DNA of 50,401 nt from Christensenella sp. UBA1685 (GTDB lineage: Bacteria; Bacillota; Clostridia; Christensenellales; CAG-138), in NCBI GenBank assembly GCA_002320595.1, contig DCKB01000065.1, positions 16,934-67,334 on the forward strand. The letters run 5' to 3'. Positions 24,503-32,558 of this stretch are shown in pieces. The notes under the pieces were generated by a model, which was given only the letters and a program-made list of their open reading frames with translations, made no database searches and was not told the DNA's origin. Every line of letters begins with the position of its first letter. Position 1 is the stretch's first letter. The position numbers and the translations under genes were made by a program.

Positions 24503-24531
24503 ACTTTACCACACCGCGCGCCGCTTGTCAA
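24503..24531 (-). promoter_or_regulatory. Promoter of rplJ-rplL
   Basis: On the minus strand TTGACA (24526-24531), 17 bases and TAAAGT (24503-24508), about 140 bases upstream of rplJ. Confidence 0.75.
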
Positions 24532-24569
24532 CGGAAAAAACAAGGTTTTTCGCCTTTTTTGCGCGTCGT

Positions 24570-25484
24570 TCATTCGTTGTCCCCGTGCTCCTGCTTCTGC
24601 GGTTCGCCCTTGTCCACGAGCGTGCTTACGATTGCGCAAAGGATGCCGCCGATGGGGAACACCGCCCATGCCGGGTGCCACAGGTTCCAGATAAACCCTA
24701 AGGCGAGGAAAATCGCCGTGGCAGAGAGCATGATAACCCCGCAGATGCGGTCCGAAAGCGGCTCTCCGCCCGCATGCGGCTTGTTTTCGCGGTTATAGGC
24801 GGCGATGTCATACTTGCTCTTTTGCAGCCCTGCGTAAACGATGAGAGGCGCGCCGATTGTTGCCCCCACAAGCACAGCCGTGCCTGCGGCATATTCCGAT
24901 ACGGCGCTGCCCCAGGCCGCGGCGCCAAGCTTCGCAAGGCCCACGCAGGCGATCACGCCGAGGAGGATCGCGCCAAGGCCAACGCACAGCCGCGCTGCAA
25001 AAACACTGTTGGCCCTGCGGCATTCCGCGGCGCTGTAAAGCGCACCCACGCGGGGATGTTCCCTGCGAAAGCTTTCCATGCGGATGCCATAAAGCACAAA
25101 GAGCAGCACGGCAACGGTAAGGAACGCGAGGAACACCATGGTCATGATTCCTTCGCCAACGGGCATGCTGAGCGCAACCAGCAGCGTCACGCCCAGGAGA
25201 ACGAGCGCCACACCGCCCGCAATTGCCCGGGAAAACGCGTTCATGAAGGGTTCGTAATCCGCGTCGTTTTCCGAAGCGGCGGCGTCCGCGCTGCCGCGCA
25301 CGAGCGTTTCCAGATCGCACCCGAACAGGTCGCACATCTGCAGCAGCTTTTCCATTTCAGGGTAGCTTTGTCCGCTTTCCCACTTGGAAACGGACTGACG
25401 CGTTACGCCGAGCGCCTCGGCGAACTGTTCCTGCGTAAGGCCTTTGCGCTTGCGCAGAAACTGGATGTTATCGGAACAGGACAT
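24570..25484 (-). CDS. XRE-family regulator with membrane domain
   Basis: The 304-residue protein begins with a helix-turn-helix (NIQFLRKRKGLTQEQFAEALGVTRQSVSKWESGQSYPEMEKLLQM) and continues into about six hydrophobic helices (ALVLLGVTLLVALSM to AIFLALGFIWNLWHPAWAVF). Membrane-tethered XRE regulators of this shape are common in Clostridia; their signals are mostly unknown. GGGAGG lies ten bases before ATG 25484. It has its own upstream region with repeated TCGCGCAACCG elements. Confidence 0.85.
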   Translation of the reverse strand: MSCSDNIQFLRKRKGLTQEQFAEALGVTRQSVSKWESGQSYPEMEKLLQMCDLFGCDLETLVRGSADAAASENDADYEPFMNAFSRAIAGGVALVLLGVTLLVALSMPVGEGIMTMVFLAFLTVAVLLFVLYGIRMESFRREHPRVGALYSAAECRRANSVFAARLCVGLGAILLGVIACVGLAKLGAAAWGSAVSEYAAGTAVLVGATIGAPLIVYAGLQKSKYDIAAYNRENKPHAGGEPLSDRICGVIMLSATAIFLALGFIWNLWHPAWAVFPIGGILCAIVSTLVDKGEPQKQEHGDNE

Positions 25485-25547
25485 GGTATCAAAACCTCCC
25501 AAAATGATTTGCAGCGCTGTTTGATGGCTCTTATTTTACCATTCCAG

Positions 25548-25600
25548 TCGCGCAACCGGAACCAATTTGATGTTGCGTCTTGGAAAATTTCGCGCAACCG
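25548..25600. promoter_or_regulatory. Direct repeats upstream of the XRE gene
   Basis: TCGCGCAACCG occurs at 25548-25558 and 25590-25600, 42 bases apart (four helical turns), with an inverted GTTGCG between. A TAAAAT -10-like box of the XRE gene lies just downstream on the minus strand. These may be autoregulatory sites. Confidence 0.4.
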
Positions 25601-25637
25601 CAACGTTACATGGGAGGGTTTTGGCGTTTTTTCCGCC

Positions 25638-26375
25638 TTAGCTGTCCATTTTTTCCTTTGGCCCGGAAAGGCTTTCCGCATCGGCCATACGGTATCCCAC
25701 GCCGATTTCGGCAAGAATGTAGCGCGGCGTATTGTGGTTCTTTTCGATTTTGCGGCGGATGTTTGCGATGTTCACCCGCAGGATCAGGTTGTTGTTGGAG
25801 GGGGCGTAGGGCCCCCATACGCTTGATATGATGTAATCATGCGTCAGCACCTTGCCGGGCGTGCGCGCTAAAAGCTCCACGATGCGGTATTCCAGGCGCG
25901 TTAAGTGTACCTCCTCCCGGGCGATGTAAACGCGGCTGTTCTGAAAATCCACCGTCAGGTCGCCCACGGTATAGCTCATTTCGGGGGAGGCGGAGCTTGC
26001 GGCGATCTTGTCCGCTTGGCGCAGTGCAACGCGGATGCGCGCAAGCAGCTCTGAGGCGCTGAAGGGTTTGTTGATGTAATCGTCTGCGCCCATGTCGAGC
26101 GCCTGCACCTTCTCTTTTTCCTGGTTTCGTGCGGACACGATGATGACCGGCCCTTCATACCATTCGCGCAGGCTTGTGAGCACATGTGTGCCGTCAATAT
26201 CCGGCAGGCCCAAATCCAGCAGCACAACATCCGGCACATGGGATGCGGCGAGCTGCAAGGCGCCCTTGCCGGATGTTGCGGAAAGCACGCGGTAATCGTT
26301 GGCCTCAAGCAGGGATTTCAGCACATCTGCGATATATCCGTCATCCTCAACGACCAGGATGGTTCTTTTTTTCAT
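25638..26375 (-). CDS. KdpE-like OmpR-family response regulator
   Basis: The 245-residue protein has a receiver domain (acidic pair in VVEDD, phosphoacceptor Asp54 in LLDLGLPD, NKPF lysine) and a C-terminal winged helix (LTRLEYRIVELLARTPGKVLTHDYIISSVWGP, RYILAEIGVGYRM). Its closest overall resemblance is KdpE. It overlaps the kinase gene by 4 bp. No kdpFABC genes are nearby, so the target is not clear; the divergent peptide transporter operon is a candidate. Confidence 0.9.
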   Translation of the reverse strand: MKKRTILVVEDDGYIADVLKSLLEANDYRVLSATSGKGALQLAASHVPDVVLLDLGLPDIDGTHVLTSLREWYEGPVIIVSARNQEKEKVQALDMGADDYINKPFSASELLARIRVALRQADKIAASSASPEMSYTVGDLTVDFQNSRVYIAREEVHLTRLEYRIVELLARTPGKVLTHDYIISSVWGPYAPSNNNLILRVNIANIRRKIEKNHNTPRYILAEIGVGYRMADAESLSGPKEKMDS

Positions 26376-27892
26376 AGCGTTTCCTCCATGGGTAAGGTAA
26401 AGGTAAAAATTGCGCCTTTATCCGGGCTGTTCGCGCCGGTAATCTGCCCGCCGTGGGCGCGGATGACGCTGCGGCAGATGGAGAGGCCGATGCCGAGGCC
26501 GTGGGAAGATTCCGTATCGGTCCGGTTGATGGGAATAAAGAGGCTGTCGATCATCTCCGGGGAAAGGCCAACGCCGTAATCCCGCACGGTGAAAACCGCG
26601 GAATGTTCGCGGGTGGTCACGGTCAGCTCAATGTAATCACAGCCGCCGCTGTATTTCACGGCGTTTTCCACAAGGTTCATCAGCACCTGAATGATGAGCG
26701 TTGCATCCATCTGCACAAGAAGCGGTTCCTCCGGCGTGGAAACGTGCAGATGCACATCCGGAAAGCGCTTTGCGCAGCGCGCCACCACTTCGCCGATCAC
26801 TTCTTCCACAATTTCGGGCGTTTTTTTAAGCGCGCTCATGGGGCCGCTTACCCGGGTGACGGAAAGCAGGTTTTCCACCATGTGGCAAAGCCACTCCGCC
26901 TCCTCATGAATGTTTACCAGAAGGTTCTCCCGAACGGCGGGATTGATGCGCTCGCGGGATTGCAGGAGCGTGGAGCATGCGCTCATGATGCCCGTGAGCG
27001 GCGAACGGATGTCGTGTGAAATCGCGCGGAGGAAATCCGCGCGCATGCGCTCGCGCTCGGTTTCAATCAGCACCGTCTGCTGCTCGTCCGCAAGGGTCTG
27101 CCGCTCAATCGCGCTGGCAGCCTGCGTGATGACCCCGGCGATCTCGTCGCGCATCTTCTGGTCTATCTGTTCCCCATCGGCGAACAAAACGGCAAGCACT
27201 GCGAGCACCGTGTCGCCGGATTTGAGCGGAATGTGGAGAAACGGAGAAAACGAGCAGGGCACGAGAAAGCGCCCGGCAGGCTCTCCGGATGCGAACACGG
27301 CCTCTGCAGCCGCAAATTCGGAATCGTAGATAATGAGCCCCTCCGGCATGCGGCAGGCGGAAACGATCTTTCCCTCCGCGTTGCGCGAAAAAAGAACGGA
27401 GGAGCGGCCGTAAAGCTCGCTGACAGCGCTGAGCACCGTGCTGTAAATGCTGGGAAGTCCGCGCGCGCTGAGCAGGGCGTTGATGGTGGCCTTGTACAAA
27501 AGCTGGCGGTCGGACTCAATGGTGGAAAAATACTCCTGTTGCTGAATGTTCGTAATCATGGACATCATCAGCAGCGTGAGCGCTGCCGTGATGAGCAGCA
27601 GGAGCGGCGCGTTTGTGAGCGGCGCCGCCACCAAAGCGGGCTCAAGCAGCAGGAACAACAAAACCTGCAGCGCCGCAATGCAGGATGCACCCAAGGTCAG
27701 GTACCGTTCCATCGTAAGGGAGGATACGGCATAGGCCGAAACCAACGCCATGAGGATGATAAGGCGCGGTTCGTGGAACAGGGCGAACACAAGATATCCC
27801 AACAGCACATTCAGGAAAGCAATGATCGTAACGATGCGCCGGTTCCGGTTCATCAGAATCCATTTTGTCATTCCACGCAGCCAGGCAAACAC
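26372..27892 (-). CDS. KdpD-like sensor histidine kinase without the KdpD N-terminal domain
   Basis: The roughly 506-residue kinase has four membrane helices near the N-terminus, a GAF-like region, a HisKA helix with ISHDIRSPLTG, an N box (NLVENAVKYS) and G boxes (DYGVGLS, GLGIGLSICR). Sequence and layout follow the C-terminal part of KdpD, but the KdpD/Usp sensor half is absent. GTG 27892 has GAGGTG upstream; ATG 27871 is the alternative. It is co-transcribed with the response regulator and diverges from the second peptide importer. Confidence 0.87.
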   Translation of the reverse strand: MFAWLRGMTKWILMNRNRRIVTIIAFLNVLLGYLVFALFHEPRLIILMALVSAYAVSSLTMERYLTLGASCIAALQVLLFLLLEPALVAAPLTNAPLLLLITAALTLLMMSMITNIQQQEYFSTIESDRQLLYKATINALLSARGLPSIYSTVLSAVSELYGRSSVLFSRNAEGKIVSACRMPEGLIIYDSEFAAAEAVFASGEPAGRFLVPCSFSPFLHIPLKSGDTVLAVLAVLFADGEQIDQKMRDEIAGVITQAASAIERQTLADEQQTVLIETERERMRADFLRAISHDIRSPLTGIMSACSTLLQSRERINPAVRENLLVNIHEEAEWLCHMVENLLSVTRVSGPMSALKKTPEIVEEVIGEVVARCAKRFPDVHLHVSTPEEPLLVQMDATLIIQVLMNLVENAVKYSGGCDYIELTVTTREHSAVFTVRDYGVGLSPEMIDSLFIPINRTDTESSHGLGIGLSICRSVIRAHGGQITGANSPDKGAIFTFTLPMEETL

Positions 27893-27913
27893 GATTGAAA
27901 CACCTCGGGTTCT

Positions 27914-27919
27914 ATTATA
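27914..27919 (-). promoter_or_regulatory. Minus-strand -10 box of the kinase operon
   Basis: TATAAT is preceded directly by ATG on the minus strand; the -35 region (GTTCCT at 17 bases) is weak, suggesting an activated promoter. The start of transcription would fall close to the ribosome binding site. Confidence 0.4.
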
Positions 27920-27982
27920 CATAAAACCACGAAAAAAGGAACCGATGCACGTTAAGAAAAAGTTAGGAAAGGTCTTGCACCC

Positions 27983-28011
27983 TTGCATGCATGGATAGCG
28001 GTGAATATAAT
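27983..28011 (+). promoter_or_regulatory. Distal plus-strand promoter upstream of the peptide importer
   Basis: TTGCAT (27983-27988), 17 bases and TATAAT (28006-28011). It would give a leader of about 350 nt ahead of the binding-protein gene, or an independent small RNA. Confidence 0.6.
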
Positions 28012-28012
28012 T

Positions 28013-28240
28013 CGAGTATAAAAAGGGAGACCACCTATCTTTCGCGCTATGGGTCTCGAAGCGCGCCTCCCGCATACGGCATGATGATTCTATGCTTTAA
28101 TGATGGATTTTTATGCCGGGAAAACGCGGGACACCCTACACTACAACTAAAGAAGCCGGCTGAGGAGAGTCGAATATTAATTACTTTAATTTTACAGAAA
28201 TCCAAAAAACTGTCAGGCGTTTCAGAACGCAAAATGACGA
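28013..28240 (+). ncRNA. Structured leader or small RNA candidate
   Basis: No gene is visible here. The RNA from the distal promoter would fold into GGGAG/CTCCC enclosing CGCGCT/AGCGCG (28026-28073), then CGGCAT/ATGCCG (28078-28116), then a GCGTT-TCAG-AACGC hairpin near 28218. It does not match a riboswitch class I know. Confidence 0.3.
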
Positions 28241-28247
28241 AAAACGG

Positions 28248-28277
28248 TTGCATTGTTATACTTAAATGAAGTATACT
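28248..28277 (+). promoter_or_regulatory. Proximal promoter with 19-bp palindrome
   Basis: TTGCAT (28248-28253), 18 bases and TATACT (28272-28277). The perfect inverted repeat TATACTT-AAATG-AAGTATA (28257-28275) overlaps the spacer and -10, as an operator would. Confidence 0.6.
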
Positions 28278-28371
28278 CACGGAAAATTTTTAAAACAGGG
28301 GGCGGATGGCCCCTCAAGGTCAAAATAAAAGCCGCACGCCGGTTTTTATAATACTAAACAGGAGGAAAAAC

Positions 28372-30375
28372 ATGAAGAGAACAAAACTTCTCGCTATGCT
28401 CGTTTGCATCGCAATGGTGCTTGCGTTCGTAGCAGGCTGCCAGGGCACCGATGCTCCGGCGAAGACCGATACTCCCGCAAATCCGAATACGCCCGCAAAC
28501 CCCGACGCGACGCCTTCCGTCACGCCGCAGGCCAACGTGAGCGACGAAACGGAGCTTACCTATCTGTTCAGCAGTGACGTAACCGACTGGAACTATCTGG
28601 TCGCTACCTCCAACACCCCTGCAATGTACATCGACTCTCTCGTTGAGTACGATTACCTTGGCCTCTGCCAGCCCTGCCTTGCGGAAAGCTGGACCCGTTC
28701 CGAAGACGGCCTCGTCTGGACCTTCAAGATCCGCGAAGGCGTCAAGTGGATGACCTATGATAAGCAGGAATACGCGGAAGTTACCGCGCAGGACTGGGTC
28801 ACCTCCGCGCAATACATCCTGGATGCCGCGAACGCTTCCCGCCTTGCGGACATGATGTTCACCATTGCGGGTGCGGAAGAATACTACAGCAAGAGCGTTG
28901 CCGGTGAAGAATGCGATTTTTCCACCGTGGGCGTGAAGGCGCTGGATGATTACACCCTTGAGTACACCCTCAAGGCGCCCGTCCCCTACTTCCTCTCTTC
29001 CCTTACTTACAAGAACTTCTTCCCTGCGAACGCACAGTTCATCGCGGAGTGCGGCGACATGTTCTCCACCGACCATGAAACCATGCTTTACTGCGGCGAG
29101 TTCATCATGAGCAACTATGTCCCGCAGCAGATCATCGAATCTGAGCTGAACCCCACCTACTGGGATATGGCGAACATGCACATCACCAAGATCACCGAGA
29201 TCTACAACGCGGAAGCCAGCACCGTTGAACCCGAAATGTATCTGCGCGGCGAAGTGAACTCCTGCGATGTTCCCACCGAGCAGCTTGACGAGTGGCTCAA
29301 CGATCCTGAAAAATACGACATGATCCGCCCCTGCCGCCCGAGCTTCTACGCTTACTACTACATGTTCAATTTCTACCCCAACTTCGACGAGAAGTACGAG
29401 CCTGAAAACTGGAAGCTCGCCGTCAACAACGTGAACTTCCGCAAATCCATCCTCCATGCGTTCGACAAGGTCGCCATGGTTGAGGTGGACGATCCGTACA
29501 ACGCAGAAGCGCACGTACAGAACACCGTGACCCCCGCCGACTTCATCAGCGCGGCCGGTGTGGACTACACGCAGCTTGACGCCATTTCCCAGTTTGCAAA
29601 CAGCACGACGTATAACACCGATCTTGCCAACGAATACAAGGCAAAGGCCATCGAAGAGCTGACCGCCGCCGGCGCGAAGTTCCCGATCATCATCTACACG
29701 CCGTATAACACCGGCTCTACCTATGACACGCAGCGCGTACAGGTGTTTGAACAGATGCTCGAGCGTAACCTCGGCACCGACTACATCGACGTCATCACCG
29801 AAGGCTATGCGGATACCGACTATTCCAATAGCACCATGCGTGCAGGCAACTACTGCATCATGCGTTCCACCTGGATGGCCGATTATCTTGATCCGCTGTC
29901 CTACACCGACCCGTTCCGCATCGTGCAGAACCGCACGAACTTCATCTACATGGCGGAAGGCTTCTGCAAGGTTTCCGATACCTATGTGGAAGGTTCCTAT
30001 GAGGGCAAAGACGGCCGGTATTACTATGACATCGTGTACGACAACATGGTAGAAGAAGCCAACAGCGAATATGTTGACCTCAACAAGCGTTACGACCTGT
30101 TTGCCGAGTGCGAGAACTGGCTTGTAAACGAAATGTGCATGGTCATCCCGTATATGCGCGGCGGCACGGGCTACATGGGTTCTTCCCTGATGCCGTTTGA
30201 ATCCCAGTATGCGGCATTCGGCGCATCCTCCGGCCGTTATAAGTATCAGTACATCTACACCGACGGCATCAACACCGAGGAGTACTACGAGGCGTATGAA
30301 GCCTGGCAGGAAGAGCGCGCTGCGAAGATCGCGGAGCTTGACGCTGCGGGCAAGGTCTTTGGCGTTGATTATTAA
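28372..30375 (+). CDS. Large peptide-type solute-binding lipoprotein
   Basis: The 667-residue lipoprotein has a signal peptide with lipobox (FVAGC), a Pro/Asn/Thr linker (PANPNTPANPDATPS) and a long family 5 binding domain (LAESWTRSEDGLVWTFKIREGVKW). It is rich in Tyr and acidic residues, as for oligopeptide-binding OppA-like proteins. AGGAGG precedes ATG 28372. It is the first gene of an importer operon that continues after a 253-bp structured spacer. Confidence 0.92.
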   Translation: MKRTKLLAMLVCIAMVLAFVAGCQGTDAPAKTDTPANPNTPANPDATPSVTPQANVSDETELTYLFSSDVTDWNYLVATSNTPAMYIDSLVEYDYLGLCQPCLAESWTRSEDGLVWTFKIREGVKWMTYDKQEYAEVTAQDWVTSAQYILDAANASRLADMMFTIAGAEEYYSKSVAGEECDFSTVGVKALDDYTLEYTLKAPVPYFLSSLTYKNFFPANAQFIAECGDMFSTDHETMLYCGEFIMSNYVPQQIIESELNPTYWDMANMHITKITEIYNAEASTVEPEMYLRGEVNSCDVPTEQLDEWLNDPEKYDMIRPCRPSFYAYYYMFNFYPNFDEKYEPENWKLAVNNVNFRKSILHAFDKVAMVEVDDPYNAEAHVQNTVTPADFISAAGVDYTQLDAISQFANSTTYNTDLANEYKAKAIEELTAAGAKFPIIIYTPYNTGSTYDTQRVQVFEQMLERNLGTDYIDVITEGYADTDYSNSTMRAGNYCIMRSTWMADYLDPLSYTDPFRIVQNRTNFIYMAEGFCKVSDTYVEGSYEGKDGRYYYDIVYDNMVEEANSEYVDLNKRYDLFAECENWLVNEMCMVIPYMRGGTGYMGSSLMPFESQYAAFGASSGRYKYQYIYTDGINTEEYYEAYEAWQEERAAKIAELDAAGKVFGVDY

Positions 30376-30401
30376 TCAGGCAGTTTAACGAATGCATCGC
30401 T

Positions 30402-30600
30402 CTCCGCCCGCGCCGCCGCAAATGCGGCGGCGCGGGCAGTGGGGGGCGGAGCCAGGGCAGAGGCTGCCCAGTTTCGTGCCGGCGGGGGCATGGATTCGCC
30501 GGCAGGAAACCGTGTTTTAGGCAGCCTCTTTCAAAAACTGTGTTTGAAGGCCGAAATGCCGTTTGTCCGGCATCCCTTGCGCAAACACAGGCTCTTAAAA
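30402..30600 (+). ncRNA. Highly structured intercistronic RNA region
   Basis: Three consecutive perfect-stem structures fill this spacer. The first is a 15-bp GC stem (30406-30420 with 30423-30437). The second is AGAGGCTGCC/GGCAGCCTCT enclosing GTTTC/GAAAC and GCCGGCG/CGCCGGC (about 30459-30532). The third is CTGTGTTTG/CAAACACAG enclosing ATGCCG/CGGCAT (about 30538-30595). It probably protects the binding-protein mRNA or attenuates the permease genes. Confidence 0.6.
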
Positions 30601-30628
30601 CAACAAACCCAAAGGTGAGGTGTAAGGA

Positions 30629-31579
30629 TTGGAACTCGTTAAATACATTCTGGGGCGCTTGGGAAGATCGCTCATTTCGCTGTTTCTCGTGCTTGTGATC
30701 GTCTTCCTGCTGATGCGCCTCCTGCCTGTGGAAACCTATTACGGCGACCGTACCGACCGCCTGACGGATGAAACCAAGCAGGCAATTCTCAAGGATCTGG
30801 GCCTGGATCAGCCGATCCATATCCAGCTATGGAACTATTTAAAAGACCTTGCGCACTTTGATCTCGGCGAATCCATCACCTATTATGCCGGCAAGCCCGT
30901 GTGGTCCATCATGGCGCCCAAGATCGGCTATTCGCTCCGCTTCGGCGCGGCATCCCTCGCAATCTCCCTTGTGCTGGGCATCAGCCTCGGCATCCTGATG
31001 GTGCGCACCAAAGGCAAGCTGCCGGATGCGCTCGGCAACGCATTTATTCTGTTCATCAATGCCGTTCCTTCCGCAGTGTACTATCTGTTCATCCAATTTG
31101 CAGGCACGAAGCTGCTCAACATCGGCATGCTATATAAAGAGGGCGATATTTCCACATGGATCCTGCCCGTGATCTCCATGTCGCTCGGAAGCATTGCTTC
31201 CTATGCAATGTGGACGCGCCGCTACATGATGGATCAGATCAATTCGGACTATGTAAAGCTTGCGCGCGCCAAGGGCCTCACGGATAAGCAGATCATGGTC
31301 AAGCACGTGCTGCGCAATGCGTTTGCGCCCATGGCGCAGAATCTCCCATCCTCCATTATTTTCACGATTTCAGGCTCCCTTTACATCGAGTCGCTGTATT
31401 CCATCCCCGGCACGGGCGGCCTTTTGGTGAAAGCGATTCAGGCGCAGGACAACCCGCTTGTGCAGATGCTCGTCATGTTCTATGCCGTGCTGAGCGTGGT
31501 GGGCATGCTGTTGGGCGACCTCGCCATGATGGCATGTGATCCCCGCATCACATTCACAAAGAAAGGAGGCAGCCGGTAA
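30629..31579 (+). CDS. Oligopeptide ABC permease, OppB type
   Basis: The 316-residue permease starts at TTG with GAGGTG seven bases upstream. It has an N-terminal helix (SLISLFLVLVIVFLLMRLLP), a periplasmic loop, five more helices and an EAA loop (DYVKLARAKGLTDKQIMVKHVLRNAF). Its stop overlaps the ATG of the next gene by one base. Confidence 0.9.
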   Translation: MELVKYILGRLGRSLISLFLVLVIVFLLMRLLPVETYYGDRTDRLTDETKQAILKDLGLDQPIHIQLWNYLKDLAHFDLGESITYYAGKPVWSIMAPKIGYSLRFGAASLAISLVLGISLGILMVRTKGKLPDALGNAFILFINAVPSAVYYLFIQFAGTKLLNIGMLYKEGDISTWILPVISMSLGSIASYAMWTRRYMMDQINSDYVKLARAKGLTDKQIMVKHVLRNAFAPMAQNLPSSIIFTISGSLYIESLYSIPGTGGLLVKAIQAQDNPLVQMLVMFYAVLSVVGMLLGDLAMMACDPRITFTKKGGSR

Positions 31580-32544
31580 TGTCAAACGTAATGAAGAAAA
31601 TGAACAACATGAGCGATGAAGAGCTCTTTCGGTTCATAGAGTTCGACAGTTCGCGCGCCGAATCCACGGCCTATTCCGGCTATTCCTACTGGAAGAGCAC
31701 CTTCAAGGTGTTCATGAGCAAACGCTCTACGCGCCTCATCCTGTATTTCCTGATTGCGATCCTGCTCTTCACGTTCGTTCAGCCGTACCTTCCCGGCCAG
31801 AAGAGCCCAACGGAGATTTTCATCAACCCGGAAACCGGCCGCCAATACCGCAGCCTGCAGCCAAACTCCGAATTCTGGTTCGGCACGAACACCATCGGTC
31901 AGGACCTTTGGTCCCGCATTTGGAGCGGCACGCGCACCACGATGCTCATCGCGGTCATCGCCGTTGCAAGCAGCACCATCATCGGCATTATCATCGGTGC
32001 CATCTGGGGCTATGTGCGTGTGCTTGACCGGCTGTTCACCGAAATTTACAATGTCATCAACAACGTTCCGACAACGGTTCTGCGCATGCTCATCACCTAC
32101 ATCATGAAACCGAGCGTGGGCACGCTGATCTTTGCGATGTGCCTCACAAACTGGGTGGGCATGGCGAAGTGGATCCGCAACCTCATCATTATCATCCGTG
32201 ACCGCGAGTACAACCTGGCGTCCCGCTGCCTCGGCACGCCGACGCGCCGCGTGATCGTGAAGAACCTGCTGCCGCAGATCGTATCCGTCGTAATGCTGGA
32301 CATCGCGCTGTCCATCCCGGGCGTAATCGGCTCGGAAGTGTTCCTGACCTACATCGGCCTGGGCCTGCCGGTTGAAACCCCGTCTCTGGGCAACCTGATC
32401 GACGAAGGCCGCCGCGTGATGATGAACCTTTCGCAGACATATCAGCTCGTGTTCCCGGCAATCGTCGTTGCGGCGATCACGGTTTCCTTCTATGCGCTGG
32501 GCAATAAGTTTGCGGATGCATCCGACCCGCGCAACCACGTTTAA
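31579..32544 (+). CDS. Oligopeptide ABC permease, OppC type
   Basis: The 321-residue permease has a longer cytoplasmic N-terminus (about 50 residues) than DppC, the FWFGTNTIGQDLWSRIWSGTR signature and an EAA loop (EYNLASRCLGTPTRRVIVKNLLPQ). AAAGGAGG precedes ATG. It pairs with the OppB-type protein. Confidence 0.9.
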   Translation: MSNVMKKMNNMSDEELFRFIEFDSSRAESTAYSGYSYWKSTFKVFMSKRSTRLILYFLIAILLFTFVQPYLPGQKSPTEIFINPETGRQYRSLQPNSEFWFGTNTIGQDLWSRIWSGTRTTMLIAVIAVASSTIIGIIIGAIWGYVRVLDRLFTEIYNVINNVPTTVLRMLITYIMKPSVGTLIFAMCLTNWVGMAKWIRNLIIIIRDREYNLASRCLGTPTRRVIVKNLLPQIVSVVMLDIALSIPGVIGSEVFLTYIGLGLPVETPSLGNLIDEGRRVMMNLSQTYQLVFPAIVVAAITVSFYALGNKFADASDPRNHV

Positions 32545-32558
32545 GGAGGGCATGACAC

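Noticed and set aside
26372..28075. Longer 567-codon start for the sensor kinase
   Set aside because: The extra N-terminus crosses the -10 region and lacks a ribosome binding site; the GTG at 27892 follows GAGGTG.
28158..28170. GGCTGAGGAGAG, resembling part of a TPP riboswitch
   Set aside because: The second TPP half (ACCTGAT and GGATAATGCC-type blocks) and the P1 pairing are missing.
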